Shown one piece after another: positions 53,724 through 62,256 of a DNA stretch of 64,000 nucleotides. The DNA is taken from contig NZ_LT799838.1 of assembly GCF_900168255.1 (NCBI RefSeq), forward strand, positions 2,418,001 through 2,482,000, in the 5' to 3' direction. A program made the translations under genes and the position numbers. Source of the stretch: Psychrobacter sp. DAB_AL43B (GTDB taxonomy: Bacteria > Pseudomonadota > Gammaproteobacteria > Pseudomonadales > Moraxellaceae). Numbering within the stretch: position 1 is the stretch's first letter; every line of letters starts with the position of its first letter. Below the pieces are notes generated by a model, which did not search any database, was not told where the DNA came from, and saw nothing but the letters and a program-made list of their open reading frames with translations.

Positions 53724-54647
53724 ATGTTAGAGCTTAGAGGTGTGACTAAAAAATATGATGGCAAAGTTATCTTTGAAGATATCTCCCTCAAAATTAATAA
53801 GGGCGAGATCGTCTCGATACTAGGGCCTTCTGGATGCGGTAAAACAACTTTATTACATATTATCTTAGGTTTAACTGATATTAATGACGGTCGACTGGCC
53901 TATAACGGCGAGGATATTACTCGTGTACCGATGAGGCAAAGAGGCTTCAATATCGTCTTTCAGGATTATGCTTTATTCCCAAATCTCAATGTCAAACAAA
54001 ACATCGAATACGGTCTACGTAACAATCCCAATGTCAGCACGCAACAAGAAGTCGATGAACTAGTCGACTTACTTGATATCAAAGCCCATCTCAATAAGCG
54101 TATCAGTCAACTATCCGGCGGTCAAAAGCAGCGAGTAGCACTCGCGCGTACCTTGGTTATGAAGCCTAAAATCCTACTATTAGATGAACCATTATCTGCG
54201 CTAGATGGCGTCATTAAAGAAACCATCAAAGAGCGCATTCGTGAGATTTCAATACGCTATCAGCTGACCACATTAATCGTCACACACGATCCCGAAGAGG
54301 CTATGACGCTGTCTGATCGCATCCTACTGCTATCGGATGGCAAAGTGGCGCAATTCGCCAAACCTACTGAGATTATTCGTAATCCTGCCAATGACTTCGT
54401 CAAAAACTTCATTCTTAATCAGCTCAATATTAAGCGTCGAAATATCTTAAGTTTATTTGCAGACGATACCACGCAAGTCGATCCTTTAAGTAAATACACC
54501 CAAAGCCAGCACTACGGTCAGGATGATGCCGTTGTGGGTCATCGCTATGCCAATGCCAATGCCAATGCCAATGCCAATGCCAATGCTAATACTAATGCTA
54601 TCAGCGACAGCAATAAGAAAAAAGTGAAAGATGCCGCTATCAGTTAA
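53724..54647 (+). CDS. phnT: 2-Aminoethylphosphonate ABC transporter, ATPase
   Basis: Energises phosphonate uptake. It is 307 residues from ATG 53724 (an earlier in-frame GTG has no better ribosome-binding site). Walker A is GPSGCGKTT (34-42), the Q-loop FQDYALFP, the signature LSGGQKQR, Walker B ILLLDEP and the switch His in VTHDPEEA. The C-terminus is a variable tail containing an Asn-Ala repeat encoded by a CCAATG hexamer run. Sequence alone says spermidine/iron/AEP-type ATPase; the AEP assignment rests on the downstream genes and Pho box. Confidence 0.87.
   Translation: MLELRGVTKKYDGKVIFEDISLKINKGEIVSILGPSGCGKTTLLHIILGLTDINDGRLAYNGEDITRVPMRQRGFNIVFQDYALFPNLNVKQNIEYGLRNNPNVSTQQEVDELVDLLDIKAHLNKRISQLSGGQKQRVALARTLVMKPKILLLDEPLSALDGVIKETIKERIREISIRYQLTTLIVTHDPEEAMTLSDRILLLSDGKVAQFAKPTEIIRNPANDFVKNFILNQLNIKRRNILSLFADDTTQVDPLSKYTQSQHYGQDDAVVGHRYANANANANANANANTNAISDSNKKKVKDAAIS
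54547..54598 (+). repeat. Hexamer tandem repeat in the phnT tail
   Basis: Units of ATGCCA (six in a row), then decayed ATGCTA/ATACTA units, encode alternating Asn and Ala near the C-terminus of the ATPase. Hexamer changes keep the frame, so length can vary without loss of function. Confidence 0.9.
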
Positions 54648-54705
54648 TGCTAATTAAAAATACCGTGAATGAGAGCCTTTGACCATTTGATCGTCTTGGA
54701 TAATT

Positions 54706-56388
54706 ATGAAACTTAGCAATCCACCACTCGTAAAAGTAATTTGGCTATTTGTTAGCATTTTATTTATCGCCTTTATGTTTGTGCCATTAGTCAAAATGTT
54801 GGCACTGTCCTTTAATGTCGGCGATGGGCTTGGACTAGAGAACTATACCAGCATTATTAGTACGGATAGCTTTAAGCAAATCATGCTCAATAGCTTCTCT
54901 GTCGCGACGATTAGCGCGCTCAGTGCCACACTACTTGCTTTTGTTTTGGCGTATACCGTGCATTGGACCAACCTGCCCAAAGGTTTTAAACAGTTCATTA
55001 AGCTTGCCGCTTTATTCCCTATGTTATTGCCAACGGTGACTTACGGCTTTGCCATTATCTACACCTTTGGTAAACAAGGTTTGCTGACTCAGATTCTTGG
55101 CTTTCAGCTGTTTGAAGAAATATACGGTTTTTATGGGATGTGGCTTGGTTATACCATCTACACCTTACCCATTGCCTTTTTATTACTCAATAATACCTTT
55201 CAGTATTTGGATAAAAAATTCGTCATCGTCTCAGAGTTAATGGGAGATTCTCATCTTCGCCAATTTGATATGACGGTGATTCGTCCTTTAATTGGTACCT
55301 TTGCAGCAGCATTAATTCAATGCTTCTTCTTAGCCTTTACTGACTTTGGTATTCCGGCATCAATAGGCGGTCAATATAACGTTATTGCCACTGAGCTCTA
55401 TACCCAGATACTCGGGGCGTCTCCTTCCTTTGAAAAAGGAGCGGTAGTTGCGCTATTTATGCTTATTCCATCGGTATTGAGTATCGCCATATTGTGGTAT
55501 GTCGCACGCTTTAACATTCGCTACGATTCGGTTGAACATATTGACTTGCCTAGCTCAAAAATAAAAGACCGAGTTTTAGCGGTGATATCTAGTGTTATTT
55601 TAGCTTCACTATTATTGGTGTTTGCCGTGATATTTATCATCCCATGGATTAAGTCATGGCCTTATCAGATGGAGTTCAGCACTGAGATAGTCAGCAAGGT
55701 TTTAGAGTCTGCCAATCTGATGCGAGTCTATAAGAACTCATTACTTGTGGCGGTATTGACAGCGGTTTTTGGCACCTTGATTACTTACTTTTCGGCTTTA
55801 TTATACGAGCGCTCAAACTTATTCAAACTTGGCAAATTCAGTATTGAGAGCTCAGCATTGGTGACCAATACAGTGCCGGGGATGGTCGTCGGTATCGCCT
55901 ACCTCATGGTATTTTCAGGCTCAGCGGTCGCCAACACTATCTTTATTATTGTTATCAGTAACATCATTCACTATTTCTCTACTCCTTATCTTATGAGTAA
56001 AAACGCGCTGTCGAAAATGAACTTAGGCTGGGAGACGACCGCTGGTTTATTGGGTGATTCATGGTTTACGTCACTACGCCGCATTGTCATTCCCAATTCA
56101 TTTTTCACCTTGATTGAAGTGGCTTCGTTTTACTTCATCAGTGCCATGGTCACGATCAGTGCCGTCATCTTTATCTCTGGTGCCAAAACCATGGTGTTAA
56201 CCACAAAGATTGTCGAATTACAGCATTTTGCACGTTTTGATGAGATTTTTATCTTATCGCTCATGATATTAATGACCAATATTTGCGCATTGATCTTATT
56301 TGCCATTATCCGTCACATTCATAGCAAACGGTTCTACGGTATAAAGAAAATAACCGCCGAAACGACTGTTACAGCAACGGCGGCTTAA
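54706..56388 (+). CDS. phnU: 2-Aminoethylphosphonate ABC transporter, fused double permease
   Basis: 560 residues with about 12 membrane helices, formed by two binding-protein-dependent permease units in one chain. The first coupling segment is near VIVSELMGDSHLRQFDMTVIRPL (part: SELMGDSHLRQF) and the second near LGWETTAGLLGDSWFTSLRR. Such fused permeases are typical of the second class of AEP transporters (PhnU2-like) and of iron(III) transporters. It is 58 bp downstream of the ATPase. Confidence 0.85.
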   Translation: MKLSNPPLVKVIWLFVSILFIAFMFVPLVKMLALSFNVGDGLGLENYTSIISTDSFKQIMLNSFSVATISALSATLLAFVLAYTVHWTNLPKGFKQFIKLAALFPMLLPTVTYGFAIIYTFGKQGLLTQILGFQLFEEIYGFYGMWLGYTIYTLPIAFLLLNNTFQYLDKKFVIVSELMGDSHLRQFDMTVIRPLIGTFAAALIQCFFLAFTDFGIPASIGGQYNVIATELYTQILGASPSFEKGAVVALFMLIPSVLSIAILWYVARFNIRYDSVEHIDLPSSKIKDRVLAVISSVILASLLLVFAVIFIIPWIKSWPYQMEFSTEIVSKVLESANLMRVYKNSLLVAVLTAVFGTLITYFSALLYERSNLFKLGKFSIESSALVTNTVPGMVVGIAYLMVFSGSAVANTIFIIVISNIIHYFSTPYLMSKNALSKMNLGWETTAGLLGDSWFTSLRRIVIPNSFFTLIEVASFYFISAMVTISAVIFISGAKTMVLTTKIVELQHFARFDEIFILSLMILMTNICALILFAIIRHIHSKRFYGIKKITAETTVTATAA

Positions 56389-56472
56389 TCTAGCGATAAC
56401 TTTTATATCAGCCGTTTTTTAATAACTAACTTTTTAATAATTTAAATCTCAACAAAATATATAGGATAAATG

Positions 56473-57477
56473 ATGTTTTTATTTAAGACGTTAATGGTGA
56501 GTCTTGCCTGCGGGATCATGTTGGCTGGTTGTAGCTCGCCGTCTATAGAGGGAAATAGTAGCAGTAATGTAGAAGAAGTGGTCATTTATAGTAATGCCGA
56601 CCAAGAGGCGGTAGCGGTCATTCAAGACGTTCTAAATGAAGCAGGATATGAAGGTCAGTATGTCTTTCAATCGTTTGGTACCGGCGAGCTGGGTGGTCGT
56701 TTATTGGCTGAAGGCGACAATATAGAAGCAGATATGGTCACTATGAGCTCGTTTTATTTAGAAAGCGCTCAGGCTAAGCAGCCGATGTTTAAAGAGTTAA
56801 CCTTTGAAGTAAAGCCGCAAGTGGCGGTCCCAAATTACTATGCGCCAATATTAGGCTTCACTGGTGCCATCATCTTAAATACTAAAGAGATGGCAGCGCA
56901 AAATCTGCCTAGACCGACCAATGCCAAAGATTTGGCAAAGCCTATCTACAAAAATAAAATTGCGATGGTTGATCCAAATGGCTCATCAACTGGTTGGTTA
57001 TTTATTCAGGATATTACTGCTACATATGGCATGGGTGCTGAAGGGCAGCAAATCATGAACCGTATCCGCGAAAACGCCGGGCCAAACTTAGAGTTATCAG
57101 GGTCAGGTCCAATCAAAAAAGTCATGGCGGGTGAAGTACCCATTGGTTTCGGTTTGCGTCACCAAGCAATCGCCAACCAAGATAAAGGCTTACCCATTGA
57201 TTTTGTCGATCCTAGTGAAGGTAACTACACCTTGACTGAGTCGCTCGCGGTGATTGATAAAGGTGCTAACACCAATCCAAATGCGATGAAAATGGCAGAA
57301 ATTATCGTTAAAAATGCACGACCCAATCTGCTAAAAATATATCCAAACGTGGTCTATGAGGGCGAAATGGTCCCATCTGAGAATCAAATAAAAAATAGCA
57401 AAGTTTATAATGAACCGCTAACGGCTGAGCTGCTAGACAAGCATCGGGTGTTCTTTCATGGACAAGCTGGGCAGTAG
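56473..57477 (+). CDS. phnS: 2-Aminoethylphosphonate ABC transporter, substrate-binding lipoprotein
   Basis: 334 residues. Start 56473 was preferred to the overlapping ATG at 56470 because AGGA then lies 6 bp upstream. Lipobox LAGC gives Cys20. The mature part is a type 2 periplasmic binding fold (VVIYSNADQEAVAVIQDVL; FQSFGTGELGGRLLAEG; AMVDPNGSSTGWLFIQDI). It delivers substrate to the permease. Third gene of the operon. Relatives bind iron or AEP; the neighbouring phosphonate enzymes favour AEP. Confidence 0.86.
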   Translation: MFLFKTLMVSLACGIMLAGCSSPSIEGNSSSNVEEVVIYSNADQEAVAVIQDVLNEAGYEGQYVFQSFGTGELGGRLLAEGDNIEADMVTMSSFYLESAQAKQPMFKELTFEVKPQVAVPNYYAPILGFTGAIILNTKEMAAQNLPRPTNAKDLAKPIYKNKIAMVDPNGSSTGWLFIQDITATYGMGAEGQQIMNRIRENAGPNLELSGSGPIKKVMAGEVPIGFGLRHQAIANQDKGLPIDFVDPSEGNYTLTESLAVIDKGANTNPNAMKMAEIIVKNARPNLLKIYPNVVYEGEMVPSENQIKNSKVYNEPLTAELLDKHRVFFHGQAGQ

Positions 57478-57596
57478 AACCTGCTAGTAGAAACTACTGT
57501 TTAAATAAGCTATCTACTCATATTTATATCTCATTTTTAAGCACTTTCTAAATAAATTTTACACTTCGAATATAACTTTTAAGAAGAATAATTATT

Positions 57597-58739
57597 ATGA
57601 AATTAATGACTGAACTATCTGACAAACACTATGATGTGGTCGTCGTCGGTGGCGGTATTGTTGGTCTTGCCAGTGCCTATGCGGCGGTTAAAAAAGGTCT
57701 GAGCGTGGCGCTGGTAGAGCGTGAGTCGCAGAATAAGGATGCATCCGTTCGCAACTTCGGCTTTGTCACCGTCAGTGGTCAACGCCGTGGCGAGCATTGG
57801 CAACGAGCAATGCACTCACGTAATATCTGGGCAGAGATTGCCCCACAAGCAGGTATCGAGGTTGAGCATAGCGGTCTGCATATGCTTATCCAGCGCCCTG
57901 AAGCAATGAGCGTCGCTGAAGCATTTTTAAAGACAGAAATGGGCGAATCGTGTCACCTATTGAGTCAAGCTGAGATGAATGAACAAGCTCCTTATCTCAA
58001 AGAGGGTCTGGGTGTTCTGTATAGTCCTCACGAGCTTAGAGTCGAGTCAAATACCGCTATTGGTAAATTAGCGCACTGGTTAAACCAATCGCAGGGTGTT
58101 GATTTTTACAATAAAACAGCGGTTCATTCTATTGAGTTACCCGTGGTTCATACCAGTCGCGGTACGCTGCATGCTAGGTATTGCGTCGTCTGTTCTGGGT
58201 CTGATTTACATAGCTTATATCCGGATACCTTAGCGCAGGCCAACGCCACACTCTGCACTCTAAATATGATGCGCGTCATGCCTAAAACCTCCTTTAAATT
58301 AAACGCTGCCGTCATGTCAGATTTAAGTTTTGCTCGTTATGATGGCTTTGCACAATTACCTGAAGCCAAAGGATTGATTCATTTGTTAGATGATATCCAG
58401 CCAGCTGAACGCAAGGCTGGCGTGCACTTAATCGTCGTCCAATCACTGGATGGATCACTCATCATTGGCGACAGCCATGATTATAGCGACAAAGAGTTGC
58501 CGTTTAGAGATAGTTATCAGGACGATTTGATTCTCAAAGAATTTCATCAAATAATGAATGTTGGTGAGGTAGACATTATCCAGCATTGGTCAGGGGTTTA
58601 CCCTAGTGCAGAAAACGTGGTGTTTAAAGCCTCTCCGGAAAAAGGCGTCGTCGTCGGTAGCATCACTAGCGGCACAGGTGCATCGACAGGATTCGCCTTT
58701 GGTGAAGAGTTAATCAACTTAGTATTGGAGTCAAAATAA
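57597..58739 (+). CDS. FAD-dependent oxidoreductase of phosphonate catabolism
   Basis: 380 residues, DAO fold. The FAD-binding motif is VVGGGIVGLASAYAA (17-31) with VERE after it, and the C-terminal HWSGVYPSAE and GSGTGASTGFAFG region (SITSGTGASTGFAFGEEL). Of the TIGR03364 type found with AEP transporters. Members studied under names such as PbfC/PbfD oxidise 2-aminoethylphosphonate or its N-methyl form to phosphonoacetaldehyde, as I recall. The stop overlaps the start of the PhnX-like gene (TAATG). It could replace PhnW, which is absent here. Confidence 0.87.
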   Translation: MKLMTELSDKHYDVVVVGGGIVGLASAYAAVKKGLSVALVERESQNKDASVRNFGFVTVSGQRRGEHWQRAMHSRNIWAEIAPQAGIEVEHSGLHMLIQRPEAMSVAEAFLKTEMGESCHLLSQAEMNEQAPYLKEGLGVLYSPHELRVESNTAIGKLAHWLNQSQGVDFYNKTAVHSIELPVVHTSRGTLHARYCVVCSGSDLHSLYPDTLAQANATLCTLNMMRVMPKTSFKLNAAVMSDLSFARYDGFAQLPEAKGLIHLLDDIQPAERKAGVHLIVVQSLDGSLIIGDSHDYSDKELPFRDSYQDDLILKEFHQIMNVGEVDIIQHWSGVYPSAENVVFKASPEKGVVVGSITSGTGASTGFAFGEELINLVLESK

Positions 58740-59485
58740 TGGGTACAAATATCAATAATATTAAAGCGCAATTCGACACTATCAAGCTATGTGTCTTTGA
58801 TATGGCAGGCACTACCGTTAATGAAGATAATTTAGTTTATAAAACCGTACGTGATGCCATTAATCACACATTACAAGAGGCTGGGCAGACTGATAAGCAA
58901 GTCAATTTGGCTATGTGTCTAGAGTTTGGGGCGGGCAAAGAAAAACGGCAAGCGATTAGCGATATACTTAACGAGCGGTTAAAAAATGATAATACGCTTG
59001 CTGTTGATATAGAAAAATGGACAGATACTGCTTTTTATACATTTAAAGCAGCCTTAGCACCAGCCTATACTCAAGAGACGGTGAAGACCTTCGATGGTAT
59101 GCTGGATTTGTTTGACAATTTAAAAAATTCAGGCAGAAAAGTCGTCCTTAATACCGGCTATGATTCTAAAACCGCCAATAAGATTTTGACTATCTTAGGG
59201 TGGTCAGTAGGCCATGAGATTGATGCTTTAATTACAGCAGATGATGTGGAGAATGGCCGTCCTGCGCCAGATATGATTACCCTTGCAATGGACAAGTGTG
59301 GCATTGCAGATCCACAGCAAGTTTTGAAAGCTGGTGATAGTGGTATCGATATTGAAGAAGGAAAGAATGCTAACTGTGGTCTATGTATCGGGGTGTTGAC
59401 CGGCGCACAAACTAAAGACCAGCTTGAGAAATATGCACCTGATATTGTGTTGGCTAAACTTACAGATTTGGCTGAATTAATGTAA
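58739..59485 (+). CDS. PhnX-like phosphonatase (HAD superfamily)
   Basis: 248 residues. The HAD nucleophile is D21 in VFDMAGTTV; the DxAGTT form (Ala for the second Asp) is the phosphonatase mark. A helical cap contains EFGAGKEKRQAI, where K67 may correspond to the Schiff-base lysine of true PhnX, though the alignment by eye is not certain. Motifs II and III: LNTGYDSKTA and GRPAPDMI with GDSGIDIEEGKNAN. It would split phosphonoacetaldehyde into acetaldehyde and phosphate. Last gene of the operon, translationally coupled to the oxidase. It belongs to the PhnX-like rather than the classical PhnX group. Confidence 0.85.
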   Translation: MGTNINNIKAQFDTIKLCVFDMAGTTVNEDNLVYKTVRDAINHTLQEAGQTDKQVNLAMCLEFGAGKEKRQAISDILNERLKNDNTLAVDIEKWTDTAFYTFKAALAPAYTQETVKTFDGMLDLFDNLKNSGRKVVLNTGYDSKTANKILTILGWSVGHEIDALITADDVENGRPAPDMITLAMDKCGIADPQQVLKAGDSGIDIEEGKNANCGLCIGVLTGAQTKDQLEKYAPDIVLAKLTDLAELM

Positions 59486-59884
59486 AAGTAGCAAGTTTTC
59501 TTTTACTTAACTCACTATATCCTGCTTTAGAAAACTCTAATTAAAGAGAACGCCCCAGTGAGACTGGTTATCAAGATTTAGGTGCTTGGAGACTCATGAC
59601 AATTACAGTAGTTATAACCATTTCATTGTTTCGCAATCGGTATATAGTCGATTCACTTTAAAAAAAATACAGTATTGCTGGTATGAATGTTTTGAAGCCT
59701 CTGTCTGGCGAAGTGCACAGCAAGCGAGAAAAATTTATACCAGCATAGTGTTGTGACAATCGTAGGTATTTTTATTTTGAACTGACTATATTAGATAGCG
59801 TATCATTATAAATAAGATGATATTGGACATTCAATCATCTTAAAAGATTATTCTATTATTTACAGAACAGTAAAGCAGTACTCT
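59486..59884. other. Convergent intergenic region with dispersed repeat
   Basis: 399 bp between the phosphonate operon and the siderophore-interacting gene. A weak hairpin GTAAAAG / CTTTTAC lies just after the PhnX-like stop. The middle is the dispersed repeat copy B (59641-59748). No gene seen. Confidence 0.5.
59641..59748 (-). repeat. Dispersed intergenic repeat, copy B
   Basis: Reverse-oriented relative of 3743-3846. On the minus strand its start ATGCTGGTAT and its middle ATACCAGCA pair over about 9 bp, enclosing the conserved core (GCTTGCTGTGC, CAGACAGAGGCT). The 3' part ends in AGTGAATCG. Non-coding. Confidence 0.75.
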
Positions 59885-60691
59885 TTATTCTGCCTCTTTT
59901 TCTGCGAGTCTATCACTCGCAGATTTGTCTTCAGCAACGCCTGCTTTCCAATAGGAAAAAGCATATAACTCATCTTTCGACCACTTTTTCTCGCCTTTCA
60001 GATAGTGGCGGATGGCTTTAACTGACGAAAATTCGCCAGCGACATAAGCAAATCGGCTTAGCTCAGCACTTGGTAGGGTGAGAGACTTGAGCGTATCAGC
60101 TAATTGACTGCCTTGCATAGGATATGAATTGTGTAGCCATGTCATCTCAATATTGGCCGAGGTTGGCAAATCCTGTTCATCTTCTTTACTGTGAACCTCG
60201 ATGACGCATTGCCCTGTCGCAGTGTCAGGCAGACTTTCCAGTATTGACCCAAGTACCGGTATAGCGGTAGCATCACCAACGAGTAGAAAGTGATCTGCTG
60301 CCGGATAAAGTGATTTCTTTTTCGGGTTCATAAGCACACCGAGCTCATCGCCAACTTGAGCATGTGTTACCCATCCGGAGGCAGGCGCCTCATCACCATG
60401 GGCAACAAAGTCAATCCAGATGTGTTGTTTTTCGATGTCCACACCACGGTGCGTATAAGTACGTTTAGTAAAATTAGCTTGGTCATCTAGATCAAGTGTT
60501 TGGGTTTTATCTACAGGTATGAGTAGTTTGTTATTTGCGCCAACGGTCATGGTGGCAATGTTGGTAATAGTATCTGGCTGCCCTGTGAGATAGACGCGAA
60601 TATAATGCGGGGTAAGCATTTGCTTGTCTGTAACCGTCATTACTTCTCGTACTGGTTTTTGATTTATTATATTAATTGAGGTGTTATTCAT
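59885..60691 (-). CDS. Siderophore-interacting protein (ferric-siderophore reductase family)
   Basis: 268 residues, ViuB/SIP type flavoprotein that releases iron from siderophores using reduced pyridine nucleotides. The FAD-binding motif is RTYTHRGVD, with the conserved WIDFVAHGDEAPASGW next. HFLLVGDATAIPVLGSILE is the nucleotide side, and YVAGEFSSVKAIRHYL and YWKAGVAED close the family pattern. Its ATG overlaps the MarR stop by 4 bp, so the two form an operon. The C-terminal 15 residues are Glu/Lys/Ser rich. Confidence 0.92.
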   Translation of the reverse strand: MNNTSINIINQKPVREVMTVTDKQMLTPHYIRVYLTGQPDTITNIATMTVGANNKLLIPVDKTQTLDLDDQANFTKRTYTHRGVDIEKQHIWIDFVAHGDEAPASGWVTHAQVGDELGVLMNPKKKSLYPAADHFLLVGDATAIPVLGSILESLPDTATGQCVIEVHSKEDEQDLPTSANIEMTWLHNSYPMQGSQLADTLKSLTLPSAELSRFAYVAGEFSSVKAIRHYLKGEKKWSKDELYAFSYWKAGVAEDKSASDRLAEKEAE

Positions 60692-61137
60692 ATGTTTTTT
60701 CCACTGGTTTGACTATTCTTAACATTGTCGATCATGTTACGGCTAACACGAAAAAACAATGTCAGCTCGGCGGTCGTTAAATTTTGAGTAAGTTGCTTTC
60801 TAGCCCAATCTTCTGCTGCATCAAGCTTTACCATCACATCCTTACCTTTAGCCGTCGGCTGTAGCAACTGGCTACGACCATCTAATGGATTATCTGTCTT
60901 AAAGATTAAATCAGCTGCCAAAAGATCATTCAGCGCACGGGTAATTTGGGCTTTATCACGCTCTATTCGTTTAGCAATAGACTGTGCGGTACTTTGTAAA
61001 TCATGACAGACGCATTTTAAGGTTCTAATGTGGGTGACTGATAATTCAAGTTCTTGGCGCCTGATACCTTCACGCAGTAGATTGGTATAGATGTGCATCA
61101 ATTGATGTAATGTTTCACTTAATAAATTATCCAGCAT
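60688..61137 (-). CDS. MarR-family transcriptional regulator
   Basis: 149 residues with the MarR winged helix: ELSVTHIRTLKCV, QSTAQSIAKRIERDKAQITRAL (part), DLIFKTDNPLDGRSQLLQPT, the last with the DxRS wing. An AGAG ribosome-binding site precedes ATG 61137. It is first in an operon with the siderophore-interacting gene. Two palindromes over its own promoter (61154-61196) suggest autorepression. Confidence 0.88.
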   Translation of the reverse strand: MLDNLLSETLHQLMHIYTNLLREGIRRQELELSVTHIRTLKCVCHDLQSTAQSIAKRIERDKAQITRALNDLLAADLIFKTDNPLDGRSQLLQPTAKGKDVMVKLDAAEDWARKQLTQNLTTAELTLFFRVSRNMIDNVKNSQTSGKNI

Positions 61138-61427
61138 AGAAATCTCTTTATTTAGTTGACACTATCAACTATACAAAAGATGATTGACTGTGTCAACTAG
61201 GTATTTGAATTGTTGGTAAGTAGCTATCTACGATTACTGCTAAATAAAAAAATATACGAGGATTGAGGCGGTTTTTCATCGTCTTCAAGAACTTAAATAC
61301 GATAGACTGGCTTTTTTAAGAATAGCAGCTGACACAAACTAACGCTTCAAAGCACTGAGCAGAGCCAGTATCATAGCGACATTAAATGACCCTAAATTAT
61401 TTATTGATACCATAAAAGGAAAATACC
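61138..61427. other. Divergent region between the MarR gene and the DUF3817 gene
   Basis: 290 bp. It holds the MarR promoter and operators on the left (61154-61196) and the AAAGGA ribosome-binding site of the DUF3817 gene on the right. Nothing else recognised. Confidence 0.5.
61154..61196 (-). promoter_or_regulatory. MarR promoter with two overlapping operators
   Basis: On the minus strand TTGACA (plus 61191-61196) and TATAGT (61168-61173) are 17 bp apart. Palindrome AGTTGA-N5-TCAACT (61154-61170) overlaps the -10 box and TTGAC-TGT-GTCAA (61184-61196) covers the -35 box. The two sites resemble each other in opposite orientation (TAGTTGACAC...TCAA). Confidence 0.75.
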
Positions 61428-61790
61428 GTGTCTCAAGCTCAGCCAAATATCAAGCAAGTGCTCAATCTTAGAAAAGAACAAAACACCACGTTAAAAAACC
61501 TCACGATTATGGGTTACCTAGAAGGCACTTCTTTTTTATTATTGATCGGTATCGCCATGCCCCTAAAATACATGATGGGCATCTCAGAAGGGGTGAAATA
61601 CATCGGTATGGCACACGGTATATTATTCATCGCCTACATCGTGGTACTTATGGGCGCTGCTATCAGAATAAAAATGCCTCTCTGGGCCATACCAGCGGGC
61701 GTACTTGGCTCATTCTTACCGTTTGGCCCGTTTATATTTGACCATTTTTTGAAAAAGAGCTTAAAGAAAAGCGTGAAGAAAGAAGCCTAA
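61428..61790 (+). CDS. DUF3817-family membrane protein
   Basis: 120 residues starting at GTG 61428, with AAAGGA 7 bp upstream. Three membrane helices: LEGTSFLLLIGIAMPLKYM, MAHGILFIAYIVVLMGAAI and WAIPAGVLGSFLPFGPFIFD (each 19-20 residues). The H in MAHG and the PFGPF turn are typical of DUF3817. The basic C-terminus is cytoplasmic. Function unknown; stands alone, divergent from the MarR operon. Confidence 0.82.
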   Translation: MSQAQPNIKQVLNLRKEQNTTLKNLTIMGYLEGTSFLLLIGIAMPLKYMMGISEGVKYIGMAHGILFIAYIVVLMGAAIRIKMPLWAIPAGVLGSFLPFGPFIFDHFLKKSLKKSVKKEA

Positions 61791-62256
61791 AACAAGCTCT
61801 GCTGCCGATGATATAAGCACACCTAATATAGGTGTGCTTACCTTGTTTAAAAAGCCGTGTCCATTAATCTGCTTGGTCAGTTTCATGCATATAAAAGCCT
61901 AACGTATTCATCAGGTTGGTTTTTTAAGATGAAATACCCCCACTACTTTTTTATTGTCATAATTTTAAATGATAGGAACAATCGAAGTTTTTTAGAGCAT
62001 ATCCAAAAAATGACAATAAAAAATCCAACTATAAACGCTTAATTTTAACGTCTAGAATTGGATTGATAACACAATGATATTTACTTGTTAAGCTAATAAT
62101 CAGATTTCTGATTGGTCTGTCATGCGTTGGTAACTCTTCTTTATTGTCAGCGGTATTATTGCCGTTTTCTTTTACATTAGCTTCCGACTCTTTAGGGTTT
62201 TATCATCCAAGAACCTAATAAACATTACATTAATAGCTTTTTCACAGACTTCAGAC
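61791..62256. other. Intergenic region with no supported gene
   Basis: 466 bp. The left end has the hairpin at 61814-61842. An open frame at 61857-62042 has no ribosome-binding site or recognisable domain. Nothing else seen. Confidence 0.4.
61814..61842 (+). terminator. Hairpin after the DUF3817 gene
   Basis: Perfect stem TAAGCACACCT / AGGTGTGCTTA with a 5-nt loop, followed by CCTTGTTT, a poor T-run. Probable terminator. Confidence 0.65.

Noticed and set aside
53724..57477. Iron(III) ABC transporter as the function of the three ABC genes
   Set aside because: The fused permease and binding protein resemble iron transporters, but the Pho box and the downstream phosphonate enzymes favour aminoethylphosphonate.
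61857..62042. 61-codon open frame after the DUF3817 gene
   Set aside because: No ribosome-binding site, no recognised features, and it sits right behind a hairpin terminator.
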